Shown: positions 33,405 through 44,235, counted from the stretch's first letter. The stretch is 63,754 nucleotides of DNA from Rathayibacter tanaceti (GCF_001634385.1 NZ_LIIN01000004.1:1-63754); one strand, 5' to 3'. The notes: generated from the sequence alone by a model not told the origin. Translations and numbers: made by a program.

Positions 33405-34367
33405 GCGAGGAGCCGCAACGGCGACCTGGGCGGCGGCGCGCGCTCGCGCCGCGAGGTCGGGGGCGTCGTACGGGAGGCGGTGCGCGCCCGCGTACCGCCG
33501 GAACCAGCTGTTCTGCCTGCGGGCGTATCGGCGCGTGAGCGCCTGGGTGGCCGCTATCGCCTCCTGCTCGGTCAGATCGCCCGCACGCTGTGCCAGGGCC
33601 TGGGCGTAGCCGATCGCGCGGCCCGCGGTGACGCCCCGCTCGATGCCGCGAGCGACGAGACCCTCGACCTCCTCGAGCATGCCACCGGCCCACATCCGTT
33701 CGACGCGGCGGTCGAGGCGCCGCACCAGCTCGTCGCGCGGCGCTTCGAGGAGCAGGATCGCCGCCGACCGCCACGCGAGGGGGTCGTCGGACATCAGGCC
33801 GCTGTGCGTGCTTCCGCCGTTCAGCTCGGCGATCTCGAGGGCTCGGATGATCCGCCGCGCGTTGTGCGGGCCGATCCGCTGGGCGACGGCGGCGTCGATC
33901 CTCCGCAGCCGCTCCGTAAGGACGCCGAGGCCCTCCCGTTCCGCCGTCTCTTCCAGCCGTCGGCGGACCTGCGGGTCGGTTCCGGCGAAGGAGAACTCGA
34001 AGAGGACGCTCGAGACGTAGAGTCCGGAACCGCCGACAAGGATCGGCGTCCCACCCCGCGCGAGGATCCCCTCGATCGCGGCCCGCGCCTCGCGCTGGTA
34101 GCGAGCGACCGAGGCCTCCTCCGTGACGTCGAGCACGTCGAGCAGGTGGTGCGGCACGCCCCGGCGCTCGTCAAGCAGAAGCTTGGCGGTGCCGACGTCC
34201 ATGCCGCGGTAGAGCTGCATGGCGTCGGCATTGACGACCTCGGCCGACCCGCCGTCCGCGCACACCGACTCCGCGAGGTCGAGGGAGAGCTCGGACTTAC
34301 CCGTACCGGTGGCGCCGACGATCGCGATCAGCTGGGGAACGCGAGCCGCAGGATCAGCGCTCGCCAT
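33402..34367 (-). CDS. miaA: tRNA dimethylallyltransferase
   Basis: Prenylates A37 of tRNAs reading UNN codons, supplying the substrate of MiaB. The 321-aa protein has the P-loop [11 protein letters not shown] (about residues 18-28), [17 protein letters not shown] and the C-terminal [13 protein letters not shown]. It overlaps the true miaB 3' end by 14 nt. Confidence 0.96.
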   Translation of the reverse strand: MASADPAARVPQLIAIVGATGTGKSELSLDLAESVCADGGSAEVVNADAMQLYRGMDVGTAKLLLDERRGVPHHLLDVLDVTEEASVARYQREARAAIEGILARGGTPILVGGSGLYVSSVLFEFSFAGTDPQVRRRLEETAEREGLGVLTERLRRIDAAVAQRIGPHNARRIIRALEIAELNGGSTHSGLMSDDPLAWRSAAILLLEAPRDELVRRLDRRVERMWAGGMLEEVEGLVARGIERGVTAGRAIGYAQALAQRAGDLTEQEAIAATQALTRRYARRQNSWFRRYAGAHRLPYDAPDLAARARAAAQVAVAAPR

Positions 34368-35920
34368 CGGCGGCGTCGTAGATCGGCGTCGTCAGGGTGC
34401 TGCTGCCGCGGACCCGGAGCGACGGCAGACCGAGCGAGACCCGGGGCGCCGGGCGCACCGACAGTTGCGGGCGCTCCGCACGACTCGGTCTGCGCGCGAT
34501 CCCAGGCGTCGCCTGCGCGCGTGCGACGGATCGTCAACGGCGCACCGTCCGGCGAATCGGCCAGCAGGTAGAAGGGCGCAGCGCGAGTGACGAGCACCGA
34601 GACGACATCGCCGGGGCGGGGCCGCTCGGAGCCGGTCGGCACGTCGAAGTGGACGAGGCGGCTGTCCTCCGCCCGCCCGCTCAGCCGACGGGTCTCGGTG
34701 TCGCGGCGGCCCTCGCCCGTAGCGACGAGGACCTGGACCTGGCGGCCGACGACCGCGCGGTTCTCTTCTTCGCTGATCGCGTCCTGCAAGGCGACGAGGC
34801 GCTCGTAACGCTCTTGCACAACGGCCTTGGGGATCTGGTCGGGCAGGCCCGCTGCGGGGGTGCCGGGTCGGATGGAGTACTGAAAGGTGAAGGCCGAGGC
34901 GAAGCGCGCCTCCGCGACCACGCGGAGCGTCTCCTGGAAGTCCTCCTCGGTCTCGCCGGGGAAGCCGACGATGATGTCGGTGCTGATGGCGGCATTCGGG
35001 ATGCGCGCCCGAACGCGGTCGAGGATCCCGAGGAAGCGGTCGGAGCGGTAGGAGCGCCGCATCGCCCGCAGGATGCGGTCGGAACCGGACTGCAGCGGCA
35101 TGTGCAGCTGCGGCATCACGGCCGGGGTCTCGGCCATCGCGTCGATCACGTCATCGGTGAAGGCGGCGGGATGCGGGCTGGTGAAGCGGATGCGCTCGAG
35201 CCCGTCGATGGTGCCCGCCGCGCGCAGCAGCTTCGAGAACGCCTGCCTGTCACCGAACTCGACACCGTAGGAGTTGACGTTCTGACCGAGGAGGGTCACC
35301 TCGATCGCGCCGTCGTCCACGAGCGCCTGGATTTCCGCGAGGACATCGCCCGGACGGCGGTCCTTCTCCTTGCCGCGCAGCGAGGGCACGATGCAGAAGG
35401 TGCAGGTGTTGTTGCAGCCGACCGAGATCGACACCCAGCCGCTGTAGGTGGAGTCGCGCTTGGTCGGCAGGGTAGACGGGAAGACGTCCAGTGATTCGAG
35501 GATCTCGAGCTGTGCTTCGTCGTTGTGCCGCGCGCGCTCGAGGAGGCTGGGCAGAGCGCCCATGTTGTGCGTGCCGAAGACGACGTCGACCCAGGGGGCT
35601 CGTTCGAGGATGACGTTCTTGTCCTTCTGCGCGAGGCAGCCTCCGACGGCGATCTGCATCCCCTCGTGCCGCCGCTTGACCGATGCGAGGTGCCCGAGGT
35701 TGCCGTACAGCTTGTTGTCGGCGTTCTCACGCACGGCACAGGTGTTGATCACGACGACATCGGCCTCCACCCCATCCGCCGGAACGTAACCGGCCGCTTC
35801 GAGGGAGCCGCTGAGGCGCTCGGAGTCGTGGACGTTCATCTGGCACCCGAAAGTGCGGACCTCGTAGGTCCGAGGCCGGGAGTCGGCGACGGAGGACGGG
35901 GCGGTACCGGGCGTGCTCAT
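34354..35920 (-). CDS. miaB: tRNA methylthiotransferase MiaB (frameshifted near the 3' end)
   Basis: Radical-SAM enzyme that adds the 2-methylthio group to i6A37. The N-terminal domain has the three cluster cysteines ([22 protein letters not shown]) and the radical-SAM domain has [12 protein letters not shown]; a TRAM domain follows. The last ~30 residues read [14 protein letters not shown]... [10 protein letters not shown] in another frame, ending at 34354. The length is one base over a multiple of three, so an extra base probably sits near 34441-34446. Without repair the frame would run into miaA and end at 34328. Confidence 0.93.
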
Positions 35921-35928
35921 GGAGTGGG

Positions 35929-35934
35929 ATTCTA
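35929..35934 (-). promoter_or_regulatory. -10 box of miaB
   Basis: TAGAAT on the minus strand, 8 nt before ATG 35920, close to the sigma70 consensus. Confidence 0.5.
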
Positions 35935-35967
35935 CGCGCCGTGCCGCGCCCTCCGGCCCGGGGACGC

Positions 35968-36744
35968 TCACCGGAAGCGGACGCCCGAGCCGGAAGAGCG
36001 AACGGTCTCGCGCACAACGCGCTGAACCAGCGCTCCCGCATAGCCGCGGCGGGCGAGGAAGCCCGTCAGCCGGCGCTCGGCGACCTCGTCCGAGAGTGAA
36101 CGCAGGCTGGGAAGACGCTTGCGAGCCAACTCGAGAGCCGTACGGTACTCGTCGTCGCCGTCGAGCTCGTCGAGCGCCGATGCGATCGCGTCAGGATCGA
36201 GCTTGCGACTGCGCAGCTCCTGCTGGATGGAGGAGCGGCCCAGCTTCTTGCGGTCGCGCAGGGACGCGACGAGCTGCTCCGCCATCCGGAGGTCGTCGAG
36301 GTAGCCGAATCGGGTGAAGCGCTCGACGATGTCCACCGCGTCCTTCTCGGCGACGCCCTCGGTGTAGAGGCGGGCCTGGACCTCGGCGACCGAAAGGCTC
36401 TTGCGGGAGAGCCCTCGCACGATGCGGTCAGCGACCTGCTCGGGATCGATCTCCTCCCGCTCGACCTCGTCGGAGTCGACCCAGGAGGAATCATCCGGGG
36501 CGCCCTCTTCTCCGACAGCGTCGAACGCAGGTGCCCGCCGAGCGACGTGGGCCGAGAGCTCCGCGATCCGCTCCGAGGAGGCGAGGCCGGGCAGAGACCG
36601 TGCCTCGCCCTCACCGCCCGACCTCGGCGACGAAACGGCCGGACTCTCCCGGTCGACGGGATGCGCGGTCGCCGAGTCCTGATCGACCCAGGGCAGGAAG
36701 GCCACCGGACGACTCCCGGCTCCTTCCGTGGCCTCATCGGGCAC
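35968..36744 (-). CDS. recX: Regulatory protein RecX
   Basis: Modulates RecA filament activity. The 258-aa protein has an unusually long polar N-terminus of about 100 residues and then three-helix RecX repeats: [37 protein letters not shown] and the C-terminal [16 protein letters not shown]. It starts 3 nt after the recA stop and is co-transcribed with it. Confidence 0.93.
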   Translation of the reverse strand: MPDEATEGAGSRPVAFLPWVDQDSATAHPVDRESPAVSSPRSGGEGEARSLPGLASSERIAELSAHVARRAPAFDAVGEEGAPDDSSWVDSDEVEREEIDPEQVADRIVRGLSRKSLSVAEVQARLYTEGVAEKDAVDIVERFTRFGYLDDLRMAEQLVASLRDRKKLGRSSIQQELRSRKLDPDAIASALDELDGDDEYRTALELARKRLPSLRSLSDEVAERRLTGFLARRGYAGALVQRVVRETVRSSGSGVRFR

Positions 36745-36747
36745 GGG

Positions 36748-37815
36748 CTAGGCGCCCTTGCGTACGGGCTGCTTGGTCTCGATCGCGACCGGAGCGGCCT
36801 CGACGGCCGCGTTCGAGTCGGCGATCACGCCGAGCTTCACCAGGAGGCGCTTCTCGATCTCGGCCGCAACATCGGGATTGTCGATGAGGAACTGACGAGC
36901 CTTCTCCTTTCCCTGGCCGAGCTGGTCGCCGTCGTAGGTGTACCAGGCACCGGACTTGCGGACGATCTCGTGCTCGACACCGAAGTCGATGAGGCTGCCC
37001 TCGCGCGAGATGCCCACGCCGTAGAGGATGTCGAACTCGGCCTGCTTGAAAGGCGGCGCCATCTTGTTCTTGACGACCTTGACGCGGGTCCGGTTGCCGA
37101 CCGCCTCAGTGCCGTCCTTCAGCGTTTCGATGCGCCGGATGTCGAGGCGGACCGAGGCGTAGAACTTGAGCGCCTTACCGCCCGCGGTCGTCTCGGGGCT
37201 GCCGAAGAACACGCCGATCTTCTCGCGCAGCTGGTTGATGAAGATCATCGTGGTGTTCGTGGTGTTGAGCCCACCGGTGAGCTTGCGCAGCGCCTGGGAC
37301 ATGAGCCGGGCCTGGAGGCCGACGTGCGAGTCGCCCATCTCACCCTCGATCTCGGCGCGCGGCACGAGGGCCGCGACCGAGTCGATGACGATCAGGTCGA
37401 TCGAACCCGAGCGCACCAGCATGTCGGCGATTTCGAGAGCCTGCTCGCCCGTGTCGGGCTGCGACACGAGGAGCGAGTCGATGTCGACGCCGAGCTTCTT
37501 GGCGTACTCGGGGTCGAGCGCGTGCTCCGCGTCGATGAAGGCAGCGATGCCTCCGTTGCGCTGGGCGTTGGCGATGGCGTGCAGGGTGAGGGTGGTCTTA
37601 CCGGAGGACTCGGGGCCGTAGATCTCGACGATGCGGCCGCGGGGCAGCCCACCGATGCCGAGTGCTACGTCGAGCGCGATGGAACCGGTCGGGATCACCT
37701 CGACGGGGGCGCGCTCATCGCTGCCGAGGCGCATGACAGCGCCCTTGCCGAACTGGCGGTCGATCTGGGCGAGTGCAGTCTCGAGGGACTTCTCGCGGTC
37801 GGAGGAACTGGGCAT
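36748..37815 (-). CDS. recA: Recombinase RecA
   Basis: DNA strand-exchange protein and coprotease for LexA. The 355-aa protein has Walker [10 protein letters not shown] (67-75), Walker [14 protein letters not shown] and the C-terminal acidic region; it ends KQPVRKGA. The ~200-nt leader starts at a promoter with an embedded LexA box (38022-38050). Confidence 0.98.
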   Translation of the reverse strand: MPSSSDREKSLETALAQIDRQFGKGAVMRLGSDERAPVEVIPTGSIALDVALGIGGLPRGRIVEIYGPESSGKTTLTLHAIANAQRNGGIAAFIDAEHALDPEYAKKLGVDIDSLLVSQPDTGEQALEIADMLVRSGSIDLIVIDSVAALVPRAEIEGEMGDSHVGLQARLMSQALRKLTGGLNTTNTTMIFINQLREKIGVFFGSPETTAGGKALKFYASVRLDIRRIETLKDGTEAVGNRTRVKVVKNKMAPPFKQAEFDILYGVGISREGSLIDFGVEHEIVRKSGAWYTYDGDQLGQGKEKARQFLIDNPDVAAEIEKRLLVKLGVIADSNAAVEAAPVAIETKQPVRKGA

Positions 37816-38021
37816 GGCCGTCTCGCTCTCGTGTTCGTGGTGGTGCCGCCTACAGGCTGTCGCGACATGCCGGTGGCTGTCGGAGTGACAGTGCCGGCCG
37901 GCTGCGACAAGACGGTGAAGCAGATCCGTTCAGGTGTCTCCGACGGTACGACCGACCACCGACATCGGGGCCGTGCGAGAGCGACTCCGTGGAGACGGAG
38001 CCGATCCTGCTTCTGTGGAGG

Positions 38022-38050
38022 AGCCTAGACCCGTTCGAACACGGATTCGA
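38022..38050 (-). promoter_or_regulatory. recA promoter with LexA box
   Basis: On the minus strand TCGAATCCGTGTTCGA (38035-38050) is a near-palindromic SOS box of the GAAC-N4-GTTC type with one mismatch. It ends 7 nt before a TAGGCT -10 (38022-38027), so bound LexA would block RNA polymerase. Confidence 0.7.
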
Positions 38051-38092
38051 ACACGGCCGCTCGGCGTGTCGAACGCGACTTCGGGACCGAAC

Positions 38093-38317
38093 TCAGCGGT
38101 GCCGCTTCCTGGGATCCACCCCGTGCCAGCGCGACTGAGGAACATCGCTCGCGCGGCAGAGGGCGAGCCAGACCTCGCGCGGCTCCGTGCCGTCGCTGAG
38201 TGCGCGCTCGGCGGTGCGCCCGCCGAGTTCGGTGAGGACGAGGTCCGACACGAGGACGCGGGCGTACGCTCCGCCGAACTCGTCATCGACCAGTTGCCGG
38301 AACTCGCTCAGCCGCAT
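38093..38317 (-). CDS. DUF3046 family protein
   Basis: A 74-aa protein starting MRLSEFRQLVDDEFG, the typical DUF3046 pattern. The family is found directly upstream of recA in actinobacteria and has no known biochemical role. ATG follows a TACCGT box by 6 nt. The region between it and recA holds the recA SOS promoter. Confidence 0.88.
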   Translation of the reverse strand: MRLSEFRQLVDDEFGGAYARVLVSDLVLTELGGRTAERALSDGTEPREVWLALCRASDVPQSRWHGVDPRKRHR

Positions 38318-38323
38318 GCCCCC

Positions 38324-38329
38324 ACGGTA
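38324..38329 (-). promoter_or_regulatory. -10 box of the leaderless DUF3046 gene
   Basis: TACCGT on the minus strand, 6 nt before ATG 38317. Confidence 0.45.
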
Positions 38330-38360
38330 GCCGCTCGCCCGTGCTCTGCTCCGAAGACGA

Positions 38361-38395
38361 CGAAGGGCGCCCGGCCTAAGCCTGGGCGCCCTTCG
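38361..38395 (-). terminator. Terminator after the ClgR-like gene
   Basis: CGAAGGGCGCCC and GGGCGCCCTTCG are perfect 12-nt arms around 11 nt. It lies between the regulator stop (38434) and the DUF3046 start. Confidence 0.8.
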
Positions 38396-38433
38396 GGGGG
38401 GAACGGGGTGCGGTGAGTGGAGGGAACGGGCGG

Positions 38434-38742
38434 CTACTGCGTGACGAGGTCCGCGTCGAAGCCGGCGACCATGTCGGCCGGGATGGTGTCGGGAATGGTG
38501 TCGATGCCCTCGATGACGGCGAGACGATCGCCGACCTCGCGCATGATCACCGAGATGGGGGTGTCGAGGGCGTCGGCGACAGATGCGAGGATCTCCGAGG
38601 AGGCCTCCTTCTGACCACGTTCGACCTCGCTCAGGTAGCCGAGCGCAACGCTCGCCTTGCTCGCCACCTGACGGAGTGTACGACCTTTCTGCAGGCGAAA
38701 GTCCCTGAGGACATCGCCGATCTCCTGACGAACTAGAACCAC
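38434..38742 (-). CDS. clgR: ClgR-like XRE-family transcriptional regulator
   Basis: The 102-aa protein has one HTH domain, LRQVASKASVALGYLSEVER, followed by GQKEASSEILASVADAL, as in ClgR, the activator of clp protease genes in actinobacteria. GTG 38742 is preceded by AAGGAGG; a start 18 nt upstream would cover that RBS. The position downstream of pgsA-cinA matches other actinobacteria. The C-terminus ends in acidic/hydrophobic residues, which in ClgR can act as a degradation signal. Confidence 0.85.
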   Translation of the reverse strand: MVLVRQEIGDVLRDFRLQKGRTLRQVASKASVALGYLSEVERGQKEASSEILASVADALDTPISVIMREVGDRLAVIEGIDTIPDTIPADMVAGFDADLVTQ

Positions 38743-38990
38743 TGGACCCTCCTTCTCCACGTCAACCGCTTGTCGCGCACCTGCTCCGTGAGCACACGCC
38801 CGGCCAGGGAGGACGGGAGAGGTGATCGGGGGGCTGGGACGAGAGAACCGGATAGCTGTTCACTACCCGGTTCGTCTTGCGTCGACTCTAATACCGGATG
38901 ACTGGACTTTGCGTGTGAGCGACACCAGTTGTAACCGGGCCGCAACGCAGCGCATTCCGCGCAGAGGCCGCGCGCGCCTGAGGATCCGCC

Positions 38991-39473
38991 TCACGCGGTC
39001 GGAGCGAGCGCTTCGCGGGCCAGGGCGAGGACTGCGACGACCGCCGCCGATCGGACGTCGGCTCGATCGCCGGCGAACCTGTGTTCGCGCACGAGCTCCT
39101 CGTTCCCCAAGACCGCGGCGACGAACACGGTGCCGACGACCGCGTCCCCCTGCGGATCCGGACCCGCAACGCCCGTCGTGGCGAGGCCGAGCGTCGGTTG
39201 TCCTTCGGCGGCGAGACGGGACGCGGCGCCCCGCGCCATCTGGACGGCCACGATCGGGTGCACCGGACCCTCCGCAGCGAGAAGATCGGAGTCGACCCCG
39301 AGGAGGCGGTGCTTGAGCTCGGTCGCGTAGCTCACCACTCCCCCTCGGAAGACCGCGGAGGCGCCCGGCACTTCCACGAGGGCCGAACTGAGCGCGCCAC
39401 CGGTCAGGGATTCCGCGACCGCGAGGCCGACACCGCGCCGACGGAGCTCGGCGATCAGCTCCGGGGGCGTCAC
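38991..39473 (-). CDS. cinA: CinA C-terminal domain protein (nicotinamide-nucleotide amidase-like)
   Basis: A 160-aa stand-alone CinA C-domain. Motifs: VAESLTGGALSSALVEVPGA near the N-terminus and TTGVAGPDPQ in the middle, matching NMN/PncC-type deamidases. The GTG start overlaps the pgsA stop as GTGA. The N-terminal CinA domain is absent, as is common in actinobacteria. Confidence 0.93.
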   Translation of the reverse strand: MTPPELIAELRRRGVGLAVAESLTGGALSSALVEVPGASAVFRGGVVSYATELKHRLLGVDSDLLAAEGPVHPIVAVQMARGAASRLAAEGQPTLGLATTGVAGPDPQGDAVVGTVFVAAVLGNEELVREHRFAGDRADVRSAAVVAVLALAREALAPTA

Positions 39474-40072
39474 GGCCGCGCGCGTGCAGCGCGGCTCTGC
39501 CGAGCAGCATCGGCCAGGTAGTCGATCCCCGTCGCGATGGTGAGCACGACAGCGGCCGTCATCGTGATGCCGTTCAGCCAGTGCACCCACTCGCCGAGGA
39601 CGACCCACAGCGGCAGAAGCGCGAGCGAGATCGCCACCGACTGCACGATCGTCTTGAGCTTGCCGCCTCGGGAGGCAGGGATCACCCGGTCGGAGAGCAC
39701 GGCCATCCGGAACACCGTGATGCCGATCTCGCGCACCAGGATCAGCAGAGTGACCCACCACGGCAGCTCGGCGAGGAGGGAGAGTCCGACGAGTGCGGCG
39801 CCGGTCAGGACCTTGTCGGCGATCGGATCGAGAAGCTTGCCGAGGTCGGTGACGAGGCCGCGGCTGCGCGCGATGTGGCCGTCGATCCCGTCTGTCGCGA
39901 TCGCCACGATGAACAGCAGCGCCGCTGCGATGCGCAGACCGCCGTCTTCTCCGTTGTCGGCCAGGAGAAGCCAGAAGAAGATCGGAGCGAGCAGGATGCG
40001 CACCACCGTGATCGCGTTGGGCAGGTTCCAGTTGCCCGAGCGGGCCGAGGAGGGTGCCGTGGGGGTGCTCAT
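39470..40072 (-). CDS. pgsA: CDP-diacylglycerol-glycerol-3-phosphate 3-phosphatidyltransferase
   Basis: Integral membrane enzyme of phosphatidylglycerol synthesis, 200 aa. The CDP-alcohol phosphotransferase motif DG-x2-AR-x8-G-x3-D-x3-D is visible from DGIDGHIARSRG to LLDPIADK. There are about five to six membrane spans. It follows ftsK by ~43 nt and is coupled to cinA. Confidence 0.93.
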   Translation of the reverse strand: MSTPTAPSSARSGNWNLPNAITVVRILLAPIFFWLLLADNGEDGGLRIAAALLFIVAIATDGIDGHIARSRGLVTDLGKLLDPIADKVLTGAALVGLSLLAELPWWVTLLILVREIGITVFRMAVLSDRVIPASRGGKLKTIVQSVAISLALLPLWVVLGEWVHWLNGITMTAAVVLTIATGIDYLADAARQSRAARARP

Positions 40073-40115
40073 CGTGCTCCGCCGTTCGTGGTCGTGTCGG
40101 GAGCAGCCGGGGCGG

Positions 40116-42969
40116 TCACTCGCGTCCGGTCAGGCCCCAGGCGTCCTCGCCCGAGCCTTCGTCGTCGTGGTAGTCGGTGGCGACGGGCCCCGAGGCTCTG
40201 CCAGGGGGTCTGCGTAGGGATCGGGCGCGACGGCGGACGGGGCCGAGGCCGCCTCGCCGGGCTCCTCGCCGCGCATCCGTGCCAGCACCCCCGGGAGCTG
40301 CTCGGCCGTGACCAGCACGTCGCGAGCCTTCGATCCCTCGGAGGGACCGACGACCTCTCGCGACTCGAGCAGGTCCATCAGGCGACCGGCTTTGGCGAAG
40401 CGACACGGAGCTTGCGCTGCAGCATGGAGGTGGACCCGAACTGCGTGCTGACGACGAGTTCGGCCGCCGCCATGAGCAGCTCGAGGTCGTCGCCGATGTC
40501 CGAATCGATCTCCTTGCGCTGCGCCTGGACGGTGATGTCCTGGCGGTACTCCGGCTGCGCCTGCCGGGTCACGTGCTCGACGACCTTGGCGATCTCGTCC
40601 TCGCGGACCCAGGCGCCCTGCACCCGCATCGGCTTGTTGGTGCCCATCGGGAGGAACAGACCGTCTCCCTGGCCGATCAGCTTGTCGGCGCCGGGCTGGT
40701 CGAGGATGACCCTCGAGTCGGTGACGCTCGTCACGGCGAAAGCCAGACGGCTCGGCACGTTGGCCTTGATCAGACCGGTCACGACATCGACACTCGGGCG
40801 TTGCGTCGCGAGCACCAGATGGATGCCGGAGGCTCGTGCCAACTGGGTGATGCGGACGATCGAGTCCTCGACGTCGCGTGGCGCGACCATCATCAGATCG
40901 GCCAGCTCGTCCACGACGACGAGGAGGTAGGGGTAGGGCTTGAGCACGCGGTTGCTGCCGGCCGGCAGCGTGATCTCGTCGCCGCGCACCGCCGCGTTGA
41001 AGTCGTCGATGTGACGGAAACCGAACGACGCGAGGTCGTCGTAGCGCATGTCCATCTCCTTCACGACCCACTGCAGCGCTTCGGCGGCCTTCTTGGGGTT
41101 CGTGATGATCGGAGTGATGAGGTGCGGCACGCCGCCGTAGATGGTCAGTTCGACGCGCTTGGGGTCGATCAGCACCATGCGCACGTCCTGCGGGCGGGCC
41201 CGCATCAGGAGGCTCGTGATCATGGAGTTGACGAAGCTCGACTTGCCGGAGCCGGTGGACCCGGCGACCAGGAGGTGGGGCATCTTGGCGAGGTTCGCCA
41301 CGACGTAACCGCCCTCGACGTCTTTCCCGACACCGATCGTCATCGGATGGGTCGAGGTGGTCGAGGCCGGCGAGCGCAGGACGTCGCCGAGCGAGACGAT
41401 CTCGCGGTCGGTGTTGGGGATCTCGACACCGATGGCGCTCTTGCCCGGGATCGGCGAGAGGATGCGCACCTCGTTACTGGCAACGGCATAGGAGAGGTTC
41501 TTGCTGAGCGCCGTGACGCGCTCGACCTTCACGCCCGGGCCGAGCTCGATCTCGTAGCGGGTCACTGTCGGGCCGCGCGAGAAGCCCGTGACCGTGGCGT
41601 CGACGTTGAACTGCTGCAGAACCTCCGTGATGGCGCGGACCATCTCGTCGTTGGCGGCGGAGCGCGCCTTCGATGGAGTACCGGTCGAGAGGGCCGCTGC
41701 CGAGGGCAGACGATAGGGCGCGTCGTCCTCGAACGACGAGTCGAAGTCGGCCGTCGGGTCGACCTCGACGAGAGGCGCTATGGGGCCCGTCCCGATGACG
41801 GGTGGGACCGGCACGGCGGGCGCGACGTCCAGGTCGTCGAGGCGGATGACGTCGGTCGCGTCGTCATCGACCACCCCGGTGAGACCGCCGGCCGCCACGC
41901 TCGGACCGCGGCGCGCGAGCGCGGTCTCGGCATCGACGAGCACCTCGGTCGCGGTGGGCCGGGTGGGCGGATCGGCCGGCGCGTCACGCTCCTCCAGGGT
42001 GGTGTCGAAGCCCTTCGCTCGACCGCCCGGTCGCTTGGAGCCCTCGATCACCTCGGTGAAGGACTCGATGGGGAGCTCGGTCTGCGCTGTCGGCTCGTCC
42101 TCGCGACCGGATTCGGTCCGCCGCCACCAGGGCAGATCGCCGCCGTCCTGCTGCGCCTGCGCCTCCTGCTCCGCCTCCGCCTTGGCCGCGGCCTTCGCCG
42201 CCGCCCGCTCAGCCTTCAGGCGGGCCCTCTCCTCGTCGTCGAGCACGGGGGCGCCGAAGAGGTAGCCGTAGAGCTCGCGCGAGCGTGCGCCGACGCGGTT
42301 CGGCGGAGTCTTCGTGATGATGAACAGCGAGAGCAGGATGACGAGCGAGAGCACCACGGTGGCGCCCGGGACGGTCGCGATCGCCGCGAGCGGTGCGCCG
42401 ACCAGCCAGCCGAGGACGCCTCCGGCCGCGGCCATCGTCTCGATGCCCTGACCGGGCTGCGGCTGACCGAGATGCGCGTGACAGAGGCCCGCCGAGGCGA
42501 CCAAGAGGGCCGTCAGGCCGACGCCGATCCGGCCGTTGTCGTCGACCGAGCGCGGATGGCGGAACAGCCAGAGGGAGAAGAGGAGCAGCACCACCGGCAG
42601 CACATAGGCGACACGCCCGAAGACCCCGCCGAAGGTCCAGGCGTCGAGCACGAGTGCGACAGGATGCGTCGCGAGGAACCACTCGACCACGGCCCCTGAG
42701 ATCGCGAGCAGAAGGAGGAGGAAGGGAACGCCGTCGCGGCGCTCCTCCTTGGCGAGCCGCTCGGGGCCGAGAGCGCGCGCCGCGCCTCCGGCGAGATGGG
42801 CGAGGCTCATCCAGACGCGGACCGCGAGGTTCGTGCGGGGCGCCGCCTCGAAGGCGACGGTGTTCGTCGAGGCGGCCGCCTTGCCCGAGCCGCGGCTGGA
42901 TCGCGGCGCGCCGGAGCGTGGAGCGCTACTGCTGCGCCCGCGCGAGGTGGTCTTGGTACTGGTCGCCAT
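40116..42969 (-). CDS. ftsK: DNA translocase FtsK/SpoIIIE (two frameshifts here)
   Basis: Moves chromosome DNA through the septum. The N-terminus has about four membrane spans, then an acidic/Pro linker, the motor domain with Walker [11 protein letters not shown], and a C-terminal gamma winged helix. Near 40401 the frame shifts in [17 protein letters not shown] (a G is missing), separating the gamma domain. A second missing base in G40185-40187 hides the conserved end [13 protein letters not shown]. The repaired protein is 951 aa. ATG is 6 nt from a TACGGT box. Confidence 0.94.
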
Positions 42970-42975
42970 GCTGCC

Positions 42976-42981
42976 ACCGTA
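42976..42981 (-). promoter_or_regulatory. -10 box of leaderless ftsK
   Basis: TACGGT on the minus strand, 6 nt before ATG 42969. Confidence 0.45.
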
Positions 42982-43055
42982 CCCGCCGCCCCGGTCGAGA
43001 CCGGTGACCCGCGCCGGAGGCGGCACAGCCTGGCCCAGACGGGCGCCTGTGGAGG

Positions 43056-43076
43056 GAGGCCTACCGCTCAGGCCTC
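43056..43076. repeat. Inverted repeat at the end of the RNase J remnant
   Basis: GAGGCCT and AGGCCTC flank 7 nt. It coincides with the point where similarity to RNase J stops, so it may mark the deletion junction or serve as a weak terminator. Confidence 0.45.
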
Positions 43077-43204
43077 GGTCGACCACCAGGATCTTGCCGT
43101 CGATCTCGAAGATCGTCCTGTTGCGACCGATCTCGCCCACGCCGCCGAGGGGGATGATGCGGAGGCTGCCGGGCGCAAGGCGGGGCGATCTCGGCACTGG
43201 GCAT
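43069..43204 (-). pseudogene. rnj: Remnant of ribonuclease J gene (first ~45 codons only)
   Basis: After an RBS-like GGGGAGG, ATG 43204 starts MPSAEIA and, after a one-base shift at a C run near 43182, continues [20 protein letters not shown] and [13 protein letters not shown]. This is the N-terminus of RNase J. It stops just before the first metal-binding domain: the HxHxDH motif and the remaining ~500 residues are missing. The fragment sits between dapA and ftsK, where actinobacteria usually carry the full gene. It is a real deletion or a collapsed assembly; the fragment cannot be active. Confidence 0.75.
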
Positions 43205-43251
43205 GCGCCCTCCCCTTCTCGGGGATCGTCGGACGTGCCGACCGAGCGGCG

Positions 43252-44229
43252 TCAGCGGGTGGTGCCCGCGACCTTCGGGAGCGCGCCGCCCGCCGCGGCG
43301 TTGCGGTCGGGGCGGAAGTTGCGGAAGTCGACGCCCGGGATGTCGCGGACCAGGCCGAGCTCATCCTCGATGAGGGCGGCCTCGGACTCCTCGGGCCCGA
43401 CGAGCGGGAGTCTGACGCGGGGGGACGAGATCCGGCCGAGACCGTGGAGGATGTACTTCGCGGCGACGGTGCCCGGGACATGCGTCATCACGGCCCGCAC
43501 GAGGGGCTCGAGCTGCTGGTGTGCGCGGGTCGCCGCGTGCAGGTCTCCGGCGTTCACGGCGTCGACGATCGTGCGGTAGGGCGAGGCGGCGATGTTCGCG
43601 GTCACGCCGATGAGACCGGTGGCCCCGATGGCGAGCTCGGGGAGCACGTTGGCGTCGTCTCCGCAGAAGTACATCAGGTCGGTCTGGTTCAGCACACGGC
43701 TGACCTCGGCGAGATCGCCCTTCGCATCCTTGACCGCCAGGATGTTCGGGTGCTTCGCCGCACGGAGGATCGTCTCGTAGCGGATCGGGACGCCAGTGCG
43801 CCCCGGGATGTCGTAGAGAACGACCGGCAGGTCGGTCGCGTCGGCGATCATCCGGAAGTGGGTCAGAATGCCGGCCTGCGTGGGCTTGTTGTAGTAGGGC
43901 GTCACGATCATGTTGCCGTCGGCGCCCGCCTTCTCGCTCTGGCGGGCGAGCTGCATGGCGTGCGCGGTCTCGTTCGATCCGCCTCCGGTGATGATTTTCG
44001 CCCGGCCGGCAGCGACGGAGCGACCGACCTCGACGAGGCGGATCTTCTCGGGGTCGGTGAGAGTGCTCGTCTCGCCGGTGGTGCCGGTCACCACGATGCC
44101 GTCGGCTCCGGCGGCGATGCAGTCGTCGATGTGCTTCTCGACTCCGGGCCAGTCGACCTCGCCGTCGGCGGTGAACGGGGTGACCAGCGCTACCAGGACC
44201 TGGCCGAAAGGATTCTCCGGAGTTGACAC
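43252..44229 (-). CDS. dapA: 4-hydroxy-tetrahydrodipicolinate synthase
   Basis: Condenses pyruvate and aspartate semialdehyde in lysine/DAP synthesis. The 325-aa barrel has GTTGETSTLT, the Tyr in VVLYDIPGRTG and the Schiff-base Lys in ILAVKDAKGD. The GTG start is 6 nt from a TACCCT box. dapF and dapB are also in this window. Confidence 0.96.
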   Translation of the reverse strand: MSTPENPFGQVLVALVTPFTADGEVDWPGVEKHIDDCIAAGADGIVVTGTTGETSTLTDPEKIRLVEVGRSVAAGRAKIITGGGSNETAHAMQLARQSEKAGADGNMIVTPYYNKPTQAGILTHFRMIADATDLPVVLYDIPGRTGVPIRYETILRAAKHPNILAVKDAKGDLAEVSRVLNQTDLMYFCGDDANVLPELAIGATGLIGVTANIAASPYRTIVDAVNAGDLHAATRAHQQLEPLVRAVMTHVPGTVAAKYILHGLGRISSPRVRLPLVGPEESEAALIEDELGLVRDIPGVDFRNFRPDRNAAAGGALPKVAGTTR

Positions 44230-44235
44230 GCTGCC

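Noticed and set aside
40573-42699. A 708-codon open frame antisense to ftsK
   Set aside because: High GC content at third positions leaves the antisense frame free of stops. The composition is repetitive Arg/Asp/Gly/Val/His with no family motif, while the opposite strand encodes a clear FtsK.
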